NCBI RefSeq assembly: GCF_016863115.1
Contig: NZ_BOOG01000031.1
Location: 25,256-89,255, forward strand
Direction of reading: 5' to 3'
From: Sphaerimonospora thailandensis
Lineage (GTDB): Bacteria > Actinomycetota > Actinomycetes > Streptosporangiales > Streptosporangiaceae
Length of the DNA: 64,000 nt
Shown here: positions 15,249 through 24,500 of the stretch, in pieces
Layout of the letters: each line of letters starts with the position of its first letter
Position numbering within the stretch: the stretch's first letter is position 1
Position numbers and translations under genes: made by a program
The notes under the pieces: generated by a model
Seen by the model: the letters and a program-made list of their open reading frames with translations, nothing else
Databases searched by the model: none
Told to the model about the DNA's origin: nothing

Positions 15249-15695
15249 TCAGCCGGCGACGACCTCGACGTCGAGGTTGGCGACGACCTCCGGGTGCAGC
15301 CTGACGCTGACCCGGTGGGTGCCGACGCTCTTGATCGCGTTGTCGATCACGATGCGGCGCCGGTCGAGCTGCGGGCCGCCGGCGGACTTGACCGCCTCGG
15401 CGATGTCGCCCGTGGTGATCGAGCCGAACAGCCGGCCCGCCTCGCCCGCACGCGTCGCGAGCCTGACCTTCAGCCCGCCGAGCCGGCCGGCGACCTCCTG
15501 GGCCGAGCCCAGGTCGCGGATCTCGCGGGCGGCACGCGCCTTCTTGATGGAGGCGATCTGCGACTCGGCGCCGCGGGTCCAGCGGATGGCGAATCCACGG
15601 GGAACGAGGTAGTTGCGGCCGTAGCCGTCCTTCACCTCGACCACGTCGCCGGGAGCGCCGAGGCCGGAGACCTCGGTCGTGAGAATCAGCTTCAT
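15249..15695 (-). CDS. rplI: 50S ribosomal protein bL9
   Basis: 148 residues, full length. The N-terminal globular domain starts MKLILTTEVSGLGAPGDVV and includes DGYGRNYLVPRGFA. The connecting helix follows, then the C-terminal domain (LFGSITTGDIAEAV, IKSVGTHRVSVRLHPEV). bL9 binds 23S rRNA at the base of the L1 stalk. It is the last gene of the operon, 17 nt after rpsR. Confidence 0.98.
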   Translation of the reverse strand: MKLILTTEVSGLGAPGDVVEVKDGYGRNYLVPRGFAIRWTRGAESQIASIKKARAAREIRDLGSAQEVAGRLGGLKVRLATRAGEAGRLFGSITTGDIAEAVKSAGGPQLDRRRIVIDNAIKSVGTHRVSVRLHPEVVANLDVEVVAG

Positions 15696-15712
15696 TTCCT
15701 GGGTCTCCCTTC

Positions 15713-15949
15713 TCAGCGCGCCGTGCTCGTGTAAGGCAGCAGGGCCATCTCACGGGCGTTCTTGATGGCGGTGGCCACGTCGCGCTGGTGCTGGGTGCAG
15801 TTGCCCGTCACCCGGCGGGCACGGATCTTGCCGCGGTCGGAGATGAACTTCCGCAGCAGCCCCGTGTCCTTGTAGTCGACATAGGAGATCTTGTCGTGGC
15901 AGAAGAGGCAAACCTTCTTCTTCGGCTTGCGAACTGCCGGCTTGGCCAT
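15713..15949 (-). CDS. rpsR: 30S ribosomal protein bS18, zinc-binding (C+) form
   Basis: 78 residues. The start at ATG 15949 follows AAGGAGCACCACG; longer readings lack a ribosome site. [11 protein letters not shown] and [12 protein letters not shown] supply the CxxC...CxxH residues of the zinc-containing C+ paralogue. bS18 pairs with bS6 on the 30S platform. Many actinobacteria also keep a zinc-free C- copy elsewhere, induced under zinc starvation; none is in this window. Confidence 0.96.
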   Translation of the reverse strand: MAKPAVRKPKKKVCLFCHDKISYVDYKDTGLLRKFISDRGKIRARRVTGNCTQHQRDVATAIKNAREMALLPYTSTAR

Positions 15950-16033
15950 CGTGGTGCTCCTTTCAGAGCCCCGCGTCACGCGGGAATGGTCGCTCGGATT
16001 GTCGGTATGTGATGGAGACGAGAAGAGCGATGA

Positions 16034-16570
16034 TCAGAAGGGCGGTTCGTCGCTGAAGTCGCCGCCGAATCCGCCGCCGCCCCCCTGGGGGGCGCCGAAC
16101 CCGCCGCCGCCTCCGCCACCCTGGCCGTAGCCGCCCTGCGGCGCGGGGGTCGCGGACGCCCACGGGTCGTTCGCCGGGCCGCCGCCGAAGCCGCCGCCCT
16201 GGCGGGAGGTCTTGTTGACCTTCGCCGTGGCGTTGCGCAGCGACGGGCCGACCTCGTCGACCTCGACCTCGTAGACCGTGCGCTTCTCGCCTTCCTTGGT
16301 CTCGTACGACCGTTGGCGCAGCCGTCCCTGCACGATGACCCGCATGCCGCGCTGCAGGCTCTCGGCGACGTTCTCCGCCGCCTGCCGCCACACGTTGCAG
16401 GTGAGGAACAGCCCCTCGCCGTCCTTCCACTCGTTGGTCTGCTTGTCGAGGAACCGCGGAGTGGACGCGATGCGGAACCGGGCCACGGCTTGCCCCGTCG
16501 GGGTGAAGCGCAGCTCGGGGTCGTCGACAAGGTTGCCGACGATGGTGATCTGGGTGTCGCCTGCTGCCAT
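16034..16570 (-). CDS. ssb: Single-stranded DNA-binding protein
   Basis: 178 residues. The OB fold covers about 1-115 ([52 protein letters not shown]). It is followed by a glycine-rich low-complexity linker and the acidic tip DFSDEPPF that recruits partner proteins. The ATG at 16570 has GGAAGG upstream and matches the family start. The gene lies between rpsF and rpsR, as in most bacteria. Confidence 0.97.
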   Translation of the reverse strand: MAAGDTQITIVGNLVDDPELRFTPTGQAVARFRIASTPRFLDKQTNEWKDGEGLFLTCNVWRQAAENVAESLQRGMRVIVQGRLRQRSYETKEGEKRTVYEVEVDEVGPSLRNATAKVNKTSRQGGGFGGGPANDPWASATPAPQGGYGQGGGGGGGFGAPQGGGGGFGGDFSDEPPF

Positions 16571-16665
16571 CGGTCGCTTTAGCCTTCCTATCCCGTGCGC
16601 CGACCCGTTCAAGGGCCCAGCGTACGGCTACCCCCCGACAAACTTGTCGGGCTTGGCGGCACTGG

Positions 16666-16956
16666 TCAGTGAAGCTCGGGCCGCATGACCTTGGTGCGGA
16701 GGATGCCCTCGTTCAGGTTCAGCTGGCGGTCCAGCTCCTTCACCGTGGCGGGCTCCGCGGTCAGGTCGACGACGGCATAGATGCCCTCGGCCTTCTTGGC
16801 GATGTCGTAGGCCAGCTTGCGACGCCCCCACACGTCGACCTTCTCCACACTGCCGCCGTCGTTGCGTACGACGGCCAGGAACTGGTCGAGCGAGGGCTGC
16901 ACGGTGCGCTCATCGAGGGACGGGTCGAGGATGACCATCATCTCGTAACGACGCAT
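16666..16956 (-). CDS. rpsF: 30S ribosomal protein bS6
   Basis: 96 residues, full length ([49 protein letters not shown]). First gene of the rpsF-ssb-rpsR-rplI operon, with AGGAGG upstream of the ATG. bS6 forms a heterodimer with bS18, which in several phyla also represses its own operon through a leader RNA. Confidence 0.98.
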   Translation of the reverse strand: MRRYEMMVILDPSLDERTVQPSLDQFLAVVRNDGGSVEKVDVWGRRKLAYDIAKKAEGIYAVVDLTAEPATVKELDRQLNLNEGILRTKVMRPELH

Positions 16957-16986
16957 GCCGAATCCAACCTCCTCTGGACTCTTGCG

Positions 16987-17057
16987 GTCACGACACCTTG
17001 CCGTGACAGGAGGATCCGCCGCGCGAGGTCAAGCGGCGGCTTGTACTTTCCGCCGCT
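16987..17057 (-). promoter_or_regulatory. Two hairpins in the rpsF leader
   Basis: Upstream of rpsF lie two stems: AGCGGCGG/CCGCCGCT with a 10-nt loop (17032-17057) and GTCACG/CGTGAC with a 9-nt loop (16987-17007). They would sit in the 5' leader on the minus strand. They could be the S6:S18 autoregulatory leader, but I could not confirm the conserved bulge of that motif. Confidence 0.35.
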
Positions 17058-17162
17058 CATACCATGCGCAGTCGGTTAAGGCTACCAGCCCCTTGGCCGT
17101 ACGCCGTCCTGAGCCCAGACTGGAAGGTGAGCCGAACCGCAAGGTAAGAGGGGGTGTCTCAG

Positions 17163-17483
17163 ATGAGACAGGTCACCACCCGCCCCACCGAGAGGCCGTC
17201 ACCGCGTTTCACTCTCAACACGGACGGCGGGCGACATCCGCTGACGAACTTCCTGACGGTCGCCACGCTCATGCTGGGCATCATGGCCTTCGTCACCGGG
17301 TTCATCGTCGACAGCCACATCGTCGCGTCCTGGGTGGGTGCGCTCGGGTTCTGGGGCGGCCTCTACGTGCAGTACATCTCGGTCACCACCGCCCAGCGAT
17401 GCCTCATCATCGCTGGAGTGGTGACGTCGTTCGTGGGGATGGCCCTGGGGGTCGCGCACGGCGGCTTCGTTCCGCACGTCTGA
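17163..17483 (+). CDS. Small membrane protein of unknown function
   Basis: 106 residues with a polar N-terminus (about 30 residues) and three predicted transmembrane helices (NFLTVATLMLGIMAFVTGF, WVGALGFWGGLYVQY, CLIIAGVVTSFVGMALGV). The ATG at 17163 is used because GAGGGGG lies 9 nt upstream; an earlier GTG falls inside that ribosome site. It is divergent from rpsF. I do not recognise a characterised family. Confidence 0.75.
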   Translation: MRQVTTRPTERPSPRFTLNTDGGRHPLTNFLTVATLMLGIMAFVTGFIVDSHIVASWVGALGFWGGLYVQYISVTTAQRCLIIAGVVTSFVGMALGVAHGGFVPHV

Positions 17484-17511
17484 GGCCGGGCCGGGACGCC
17501 GGGCTCGTCGG

Positions 17512-17688
17512 TCAGCCTCCGACGTGCAGATCCACGCCGAGAAGGATCAGGAACCACAGGAAGATCGCCAACAGGGCCTGCGCGACCTGCTTGAGAAGGG
17601 CCGGGGTGAGGTAGTGGTGGACCCACGCGACGTAGACACCGACCAGGAGGTAGACGAGTAGGAGGAAGCTGCTCAACCGATATCTCAC
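17512..17688 (-). CDS. Small membrane protein, 58 residues, unknown function
   Basis: A GTG at 17688 is preceded by AAGGAGACGGGC, a strong Shine-Dalgarno at ideal spacing. The protein begins VRYRLSSFLLLVYLLVGVYV and consists of two hydrophobic helices around a short WVHHYLTPALL loop, ending DLHVGG. The frame is open from ribosome site to stop, and its hydrophobicity pattern is that of a real protein. It lies between two + strand genes and faces the preceding small membrane protein tail to tail. Confidence 0.7.
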   Translation of the reverse strand: MRYRLSSFLLLVYLLVGVYVAWVHHYLTPALLKQVAQALLAIFLWFLILLGVDLHVGG

Positions 17689-17871
17689 GCCCGTCTCCTT
17701 AGTATCATCGGCGCATCTGTCGGTGGTGAGTTGGCGGCTGCCCTCATGTGCCTTAGTGAAACATTCCCGGTACGTCGGCGCCCGCGGGAAATCCCGCCCG
17801 GCGGACCGGACCGGTAGCGGCGACCTTCACATGTCCCTCCACACGTACCTCCACAACGAACAGGGGAAGAA

Positions 17872-18660
17872 GTGACGACGTCACAGCGACCACAGCGCAT
17901 CGGTGCCCACGTCGACCAGGACGACCCGCTGGCCCACGCGGCCACCAGGAACGCCGACGTCGTGCAGTTCTTCCTCGGCGACCCGCAGGGGTGGAAGGGA
18001 CCGGTCGTCCCGGCCTCCGCCGCCGCTCTGCGCGACTCGGACGTGGACGTCTACATCCACGCGCCGTACGTGATCAACGTGGCGACGGCCAACAACCGGA
18101 TCAGGATCCCCAGCCGCAAGCTCCTCGACGGTCATCTGAAGGCCGCCGCCTCGATCGGCGCCAGGGGCCTGATCGTCCACGGCGGGCACGTCAACGCGGG
18201 CGACGACCCCCAGGTCGGGTTCGACAACTGGCGCAAGGTCTTCGAGCGCATGGAGTGCGAGATCCCCGTGCTGATCGAGAACACGGCGGGCGGCGGCAAC
18301 GCCATGGCGCGCAAGCTCGACCGGATCGCCCGCCTCTGGGACGCGGCCACCTCCGGCGCGTCGGACCCCTCGGTCGTCGGCTTCTGCCTCGACACCTGTC
18401 ACTTCCACGCGGGCGGCGAGGAACTCGTGGGGCTGGTCGACCGGGTGAAGGCGATCACCGGCCGGATCGACCTGATCCACTGCAACGACTCCAGGGACGC
18501 CTTCGACTCCGGTGCGGACCGCCACGCCAACCTCGGGGCCGGTCAGATCGATCCCGAGCACATCCTCGAGGTCTGCCGCGCGGCCGGGGCCCCGATCGTG
18601 GTCGAGACCCCGTTCGAGGGCCAGGCCGACGACATCGCCTTCCTACGCAAGCACCTCTAA
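17872..18660 (+). CDS. nfo: Deoxyribonuclease IV / AP endonuclease (Nfo family)
   Basis: 262-residue TIM-barrel protein of the AP endonuclease 2 family. Metal-ligand motifs are visible in order: IGAHVDQ near the N-terminus, IHAPYVIN, LIVHGGHVNAG, VLIENTAGGG, GFCLDTCHFHAGG, IHCNDSRDAF with DRHANLGAGQI, and VETPFEG near the end. Such enzymes cut 5' of abasic sites in base-excision repair using three zinc ions. It is shorter than E. coli Nfo (285) but complete. The GTG start follows GGGGAAG. Convergent with the glycosyltransferase gene. Confidence 0.9.
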   Translation: MTTSQRPQRIGAHVDQDDPLAHAATRNADVVQFFLGDPQGWKGPVVPASAAALRDSDVDVYIHAPYVINVATANNRIRIPSRKLLDGHLKAAASIGARGLIVHGGHVNAGDDPQVGFDNWRKVFERMECEIPVLIENTAGGGNAMARKLDRIARLWDAATSGASDPSVVGFCLDTCHFHAGGEELVGLVDRVKAITGRIDLIHCNDSRDAFDSGADRHANLGAGQIDPEHILEVCRAAGAPIVVETPFEGQADDIAFLRKHL

Positions 18661-18668
18661 CTCCACAA

Positions 18669-18708
18669 CACCACCTGGGAGAGGTGGTTGTCCACAGGCT
18701 GTGGACAG
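18669..18708. promoter_or_regulatory. Hairpin plus paired DnaA-box palindrome after nfo
   Basis: Two structures occupy the 67-bp gap. CCACCT/AGGTGG forms a short stem just after the nfo stop and may terminate transcription. TGTCCACAG-G-CTGTGGACA (18690-18708) is a perfect 9-bp inverted repeat whose left half belongs to TTGTCCACA, an exact DnaA box (18688-18696), and whose right half is a near-box. Whether it acts as a hairpin or a protein site is open. Confidence 0.4.
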
Positions 18709-18727
18709 ACTTGGTGGATTGCGACGC

Positions 18728-20014
18728 TCATCGAGTGGGTAGAAGCTCTGCCGCTTCCTGCTCGACGACGGCCGCCCGGCGTCGGCGGGTGCTGCGCCAC
18801 AGTTGGATGAACGACACGGTCGCGGCGGTGACGAGCACCAGATTGCGGGCGACCAGCACGAGGGTTCCGGGCAGCTCACCGCTCCAGCTGTAGTCCTCCT
18901 CCACCCACGGATACATGATCCCGGTGAGCAGCGCCGCGACCAGCACGAGCCAGGCGGCCGGCCTCTGGGTCGCGCCCCGCCTCTCCGAGCGTACGGTCAG
19001 CACGACGGCCGCGATGCCGATCACCCAGATCAGGTACTGCGGGGACAGGACCCGGCTGGTGAGCACGAGGAAGAGCACGGCGGTCAGCGCGGCGTCGTAG
19101 AACGACCTCGCCGTCGGGGCCGCCCGGAGCCACCACACCGCCAGCAGCGCCAGCGCCAGCGGGGTCGCGATCAGGCTCACCCGTTCCGCCGTCCCGACGC
19201 CCCGCCCCACGAGCTCCATCGCACCGTGCTGGTAGGTGGTGAAGCCGTCCCACCAGCCCAGTGCCCGGGCCAGTGCGAACGGCGTCGCCGCCAGGGACTC
19301 GATCTGCAGCCCGCGCTCCCGCTGCGCGGTGAGGAAGTCGAGCGCGTGCGGCATCACCAGTACGGCGATGCCGCAGCCGACCGCGGAGACCGCGAGCATC
19401 GACCCGGAGGCGGTCAGCAGCTCCCGCCGGCGCCGCAGTCCGGCGAGCAGCGCGACCGGCCACACCTTGATGATGAGCCCGATCCCGATCAACGATCCCC
19501 GTACGGCCGGATCCGCCGACGCCGTCAGCGCGAGGATCGCGACGAAGGTGACCATCAGGTCATATCTGGAGATCAGCAGCGGCCCGAGCAGCGCGGCCCC
19601 GATGGTCCAGGCCCACAGACCCACCCTCGTACGGCTGCCGGCCTGCCGTACGGAGAACCGCCACAGCAGCAGCAGGATGCCCAGGTCGAACAGGATGGCC
19701 AGCAGATGGAACGCGGTCCGATAACCGAACGGGAGCAGGTGGGGCGCGAGCATGGGCGGCGCGGCGAACGGCGGATACTGCCACTTCTCGTCCCCGGCCG
19801 GGAACTCCCCGCCCAGCAGGACCTGCGACCAGTCACGGTAGAGCCGGACGTCGTTCGCGAACGACCCCTCGTGACCGACCGGGATGACCTGCGTCGCGGC
19901 GAGGAACAGCACTGTCCGGGTGAGCGCCCACACCACGAGAACCGACCACGGCACCCGCCGTGACCGACTCCTTGATCGTCCCCATAACCGACGCTGTGAA
20001 CGCCCGTTTCGCAC
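18728..20014 (-). CDS. GT87-type membrane mannosyltransferase-like protein
   Basis: 428-residue protein with about ten predicted helices and the DUF2029/GT87 layout: a short first loop with NDVRLYRDWSQVL after helix 1 (the acidic residue expected to be catalytic), WQYPPFAAPPMLAPHLLPF, GIGLIIKVWPVALLAGL and SRVLSPQYLIWVIGI. GT87 enzymes are GT-C glycosyltransferases that use polyprenyl-phosphate mannose or arabinose. The exact reaction is not known. The start is uncertain (GTG 20014 used; no clear ribosome site). It follows a second GT87 gene by 54 nt and is probably co-transcribed with it. Confidence 0.82.
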   Translation of the reverse strand: MRNGRSQRRLWGRSRSRSRRVPWSVLVVWALTRTVLFLAATQVIPVGHEGSFANDVRLYRDWSQVLLGGEFPAGDEKWQYPPFAAPPMLAPHLLPFGYRTAFHLLAILFDLGILLLLWRFSVRQAGSRTRVGLWAWTIGAALLGPLLISRYDLMVTFVAILALTASADPAVRGSLIGIGLIIKVWPVALLAGLRRRRELLTASGSMLAVSAVGCGIAVLVMPHALDFLTAQRERGLQIESLAATPFALARALGWWDGFTTYQHGAMELVGRGVGTAERVSLIATPLALALLAVWWLRAAPTARSFYDAALTAVLFLVLTSRVLSPQYLIWVIGIAAVVLTVRSERRGATQRPAAWLVLVAALLTGIMYPWVEEDYSWSGELPGTLVLVARNLVLVTAATVSFIQLWRSTRRRRAAVVEQEAAELLPTR

Positions 20015-20068
20015 CGGCGGCCCCGCCCCCGCATCAGTTCCCCCGCCGCAGCGAGCCTTCCTCTCAGG

Positions 20069-21421
20069 CTACCGAGAATCGGATGAAAGATTCATGGCCG
20101 GAGCTCCCGAACTCGGCCTGATGAGGGAACGCAGGGTCAGGCGGTCTTCGGCGCCGTCGAACACGCCGCCGGACCGGTCGTCCACACCGGACTGCCGTAC
20201 GGCGTCACGCTCGGGGCGGAGGATGTCCCACACCACGAGCGCCATCAGCACGACGATCGTGATCGCCCTCGCCCACATCGACAGGAAGTACGGCGTGTCG
20301 CCGATGCCCTGCTCGGCGAACTCCGGCATCCGGCCGGTCAGGTAGAGCCAGATCGAGAAGAAGTACCAGCACTCGGCGATCTGCCAGGCGACCAGCGCCC
20401 CCCACCTGGGCCTGGCCAGCACGGCGAACGGCACCAGCCACAGCACATACTGCGGCGACCACACCTTGTTCGTGATCATGAAGGCGGCGAGCGCGAGGAA
20501 GCACAGCTGCGCCAGGCGCGGGCGGCGCGGTGCGGCCAGGGCGAGCACGGCCACTCCCAGCAGCAGTACGGCCAGCGCGGCCATGGCCATCGTGTTCAGC
20601 TTCTCGGCGTCGGCGAGGATGCCCCACTGCTTCGCCTGGAAGAAGAACCACAGGCCCCCCCAGTCGGCGCCGCGCTCGCTGCTGAAGGAGTAGAACCTCT
20701 TCCAACCCTCGAAGTTGATCGCCATGACCGGGACGTTCACCAGCAGCCACGTCCCGGCGGCCGCCGCCGCGGTCTTCAGGAACGGCAGCCATTTGGCCGT
20801 ACGGACCGTGAGCAGGAACAGCGCGCCGAAGAACATCAGCGGATAGAACTTCGTCGCCACCGCCAGCGCCAGCAGCACTCCGGCGAGATATTCCAGCTTC
20901 CTGGCCCAGGCCAGCAGACCGCCCAGCGCCAGCGCACCGGCCGCGAGGTCCCAGTTGATGTACGCGGTGAGGATGACGGCCGGGCTGACGGCGTACCACA
21001 GCGCGTCCCAGCGGCGTCCCGACCCGGCCAGCACCGCCATGAACACCACCCCGACGATCAGCGAGAGGGCCATGAGCAGCACGGTGACGTCGTAGAAACG
21101 CACGCCGTCGCCGCCCGCGAGCCGCCGGGCGAACTCCATGATCGCCCCGATGCCGACCGGATACTCCACCGGATAGTCGACATAGGGGATCTTGCCCTCG
21201 TTGAGGTGCTCCGCCCAGAACAGCGGATAGATGTCCGTGTAGCAGTAGTGGGTGTACTGCCCGGCGCCGCCGTTCCAGACGCCGCCGAACCGGCAGGGCC
21301 ACTTCCACAGGTATGCGAGCACGGCGCCGAGCCCCGCGAGAAGCGCGAGAGGCAGGTACGGCTCCATCCGCGCGGCGAATCCGGGCAGCGGGCCAGGGGG
21401 GGTGGTGGTCCGGGTCGTCAT
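20069..21421 (-). CDS. GT87-type membrane glycosyltransferase-like protein
   Basis: 450-residue polytopic protein of the same GT-C group as its neighbour: YCYTDIYPLFWAEHLNEG in the first loop, YVDYPVEYPVG, AVATKFYPLMFFGALFLL and NKVWSPQYVLWLVPFAVL. The last motif is shared with the neighbour (SPQYLIWV), so the pair may have arisen by duplication or may act in one pathway. A polar tail of about 50 residues follows the last helix. The location next to a class A PBP gene is compatible with a cell envelope role; the substrate is unknown. Confidence 0.85.
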   Translation of the reverse strand: MTTRTTTPPGPLPGFAARMEPYLPLALLAGLGAVLAYLWKWPCRFGGVWNGGAGQYTHYCYTDIYPLFWAEHLNEGKIPYVDYPVEYPVGIGAIMEFARRLAGGDGVRFYDVTVLLMALSLIVGVVFMAVLAGSGRRWDALWYAVSPAVILTAYINWDLAAGALALGGLLAWARKLEYLAGVLLALAVATKFYPLMFFGALFLLTVRTAKWLPFLKTAAAAAGTWLLVNVPVMAINFEGWKRFYSFSSERGADWGGLWFFFQAKQWGILADAEKLNTMAMAALAVLLLGVAVLALAAPRRPRLAQLCFLALAAFMITNKVWSPQYVLWLVPFAVLARPRWGALVAWQIAECWYFFSIWLYLTGRMPEFAEQGIGDTPYFLSMWARAITIVVLMALVVWDILRPERDAVRQSGVDDRSGGVFDGAEDRLTLRSLIRPSSGAPAMNLSSDSR

Positions 21422-21503
21422 GGTCGGTATTGCACCATCAATGACCGTCGCTTGGCGACCTCCGCCGTTGGAGATCCCCGGTGCGTGCCGCTCGGCATGG
21501 CAT

Positions 21504-21543
21504 GCGAGGGGGCCTACGGCATCGCTTCCGTGGGCCCCCTCGC
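21504..21543 (-). terminator. Terminator of the penicillin-binding protein gene
   Basis: An 11-bp perfect stem (GCGAGGGGGCC / GGCCCCCTCGC) with an 18-nt loop lies 33 nt after the stop of the PBP gene. No T-run, as is common in high-GC actinobacteria. Confidence 0.6.
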
Positions 21544-21575
21544 GTCGGGAGCGGGTGGTCGTGGCCTACCCGGCG

Positions 21576-24500
21576 TTACCCGGCGCTGCCCCTGCGCTTG
21601 CCCGCCGATTGGACCGGTGTGGCCGCGACCGCGGCGGGGGCGCCGTTCCCTGGCGGTTGGTCACCGCCGACGGGCCGACCGCCCTCACTCTGGAGTTCCA
21701 GGACACCGTTGTCGCCGCAGGCCGGATCATCCGGCAGGCACTGGGAATCGTTGGGCCCGGGCGGGGGACCCGTCGGGAAATCGTCCGTCGGGAAATCGTC
21801 GGTCGGGAAATCGTCGGTCGGGAAGCCATCCGTCGGGAAGCCGTCCGTCGGCTCCGGAGTCGGCGACGGACTCGGCGCGATGTTCTCCGGCATGCCGATC
21901 CCCGCCTTCGGCGGAAACTGCTCGACCTGCTTGCCCTCATGGGCCGCCATCATGAAGTTGCGCCAGATGCTGGTCGGCGGACCCGCACCCTCGAACCCCA
22001 GCGACGTCTCGAAGGACTTCGAGTAAGGGTTCTGCAGGCCGTACTTCTTGCTCGGCTTGCCGTTGGGCGTGATCGGGCAGTTGGCATGCTGCGGTTGGAC
22101 GATCTTGCCGCTCTTCGTCTTGCACTGCTCCCGGTACATGCCCACCGCTGTGGACAACTGGGGAGTGAAACCGACGAACCAGGCCTCTTTCTCCTTGTTG
22201 TTGGTGCCGGTCTTGCCGGCCGCCGGACGGCCGATCCCCTTGCCGGCCGCGGTACCGCTCTTGAGGACCTGCTCCATCGCCGCGGTCGAATCAGCCGCGG
22301 CGTCAGGGGAGATGACTTGCCTGACGTCCCTTTTCTCCTTGAGGACGACAGTCTTGCCCTGCTTGACCTCTTTGATCACGTGGGCATCGACGTGCTTACC
22401 CTGGTTAGCGAAGATCGAATAGCCGGCGGCCTGCTCGACAGGCGTGACTCCGACACTGCCGATCGCGAGCTGATAGCCGTGGCCGCTCTCACCCCGAGCG
22501 CCCTTCTCGTCTTCATCGAGGGCCTTCTTGCTGATCCCCGCCGCCTCGGCGAGCGCCCTCAAGTCATCCAGCTGTCCGGGCAGTGCGAACGCCATGGACG
22601 CGAAGGCTGTGTTGATGGACGCCGCCGTCGCGTGGATCACGTCGACCGCTTCCCGTTCGCGGTGTCCGTTGGTGATGGGTGTGGTGCCGGGCAACTTCTC
22701 CGGCACCGTCCTGTTACCGGGGACCAAGCTGTTGAGGCTGAAACCTGCCTCCAGCCAGGCCGCCAGGACATACGGCTTGAACGCCGAGGCCGCCTGTTTC
22801 CGGGAGTCGAACGGCTCGTTCCAGGGGTCGTTGAGATAGTCGTCGCCGCCGTAAAATGCCAGAACCTGTCCGTTCCGGGGGTCCACGGCGGCAAGGCCCG
22901 CGTGGAACTCCTTCGACATGCCCGAGGTGACGCCGTTGACGGCTTTCTTCGCCTCCTGCATGAGCTTCTTGTCGAACGTGGTGTAGATCTTGTAGCCACC
23001 GTTGTCGACGTCGCTGCGCTGGATACCCCGTGACTTCAGTTCGCGGAGGGCCACTTCGAGCATGTAGCCCTTGATGCCGCCGAACGCCTCGGACACCCGC
23101 TGCGGTTTCGGCTTGGGGAACTTGGCCGTGGCCGCGATGTCCGGATACTTGAGCTTGCCGTTCTCATCCGTCATGTGGGCCATGCCGTCTTTGATGACGT
23201 AGTTGAACCGCTCCTGGGTGCCGGCGAAGTTGCCCGCGTCCTCCTGCTTGTCGAAGTCGCCGGGCCGCTGGATGCGGCCGGCCAGGTAGGCCCCCTGTGC
23301 CACGGTCAGTTCCTTCGCGCTCTTGCGGAAGAACTCCTTGGCGGCTGCCTCGATGCCATAGGTGTTGCGGCCGAAGGGCACTGTGTTCAGGTAGTACTCG
23401 AGGACCTTGTCCTTGGTCCACTCCTTGTCCAGCTTCACCGAGATGAAGATCTCGGTGACCTTCCGCTTGATCGTCACATCTCGGTTGAGCGTGTCGAAGT
23501 AGTTGCGGGCCATCTGCTGGGTGATGGTGGAGCCGCCCTGGGTCTGCTGGCCGGTGGCCGTCATCCACACCGACCGGGCGATGCCCATGAGGTCGATCCC
23601 GGAGTCCTCATAGAAGCTGCGGTTCTCCGCGGCGACCACCGCGTCCCTGACGTGCTGGGGCACCTGGTCGAGCGAGACCCTGGTCCGCTTGGTGCCGAGC
23701 CGGGCGATCGGCGTGCCGTCCCGGTAGTAGAAGACGCTCCCCTGGGAGATCGCGGTCTCCTGCGCGTCCCGCTCCGACGGCAACTCGGTGTTCATGTAGC
23801 CGACCACGATCATGCCGAACACGCCGGCGGTGAGCACGGCGCAGCTCGCCAGCACGAGCTTCCAGCTCGGAATGAAGCGCTTCCAGCCGGAGCGGCGCGG
23901 CTTCTCGTCATCCTCGAAGCCATCGGGACCGTCCGGGCCACCCGGGTCTCGGGGGCCACGGCCACCGGGACCCTCCGGCCCGCGCCCACCCGGTCCGCCG
24001 GGGCCGTCCGGGCCTCCCGGGCCACCTCGGCCACGTCCGGGTCTGCGCCGCCGCCCGCCCGAGGGCATGATCTCCGTCTCCTGCGCCCCGAACTCTCGCC
24101 GGGGACCGCCGCCGGCACCGGGGGGCATCCCCATCGCCCCTTGCGTGGTGATCTGGGTACGCTCCTCGCCACCCGGGCCGCCGAGACCACCAGGACCACC
24201 GGGACCACCGCCGGGCCTGCCGCCCGGGCCGGGGCGCCGAGCCGGCTCCTGAGGGCGTCCCGGGCCCTGTCGTCCCTGCCGATCCTGCTGCGGAGGCGGC
24301 GGGGCCGCGTTCATCGCCACCGCGTTCATGGCCGCGGTGTCCTCGAACGCCGCGTCCATGCGACGGCCGCCGGGCGCCTGCCGGGGCGGCGCGCCGGGCC
24401 GTACGGCACGCTGCCCCGTTTGCGGGAGAGCGGCCTGGGGATGTGACGGGCCCTGCGGATGGGGTACGGGACGGGGGTTGGGCGTGGGACGGGGATGGCG

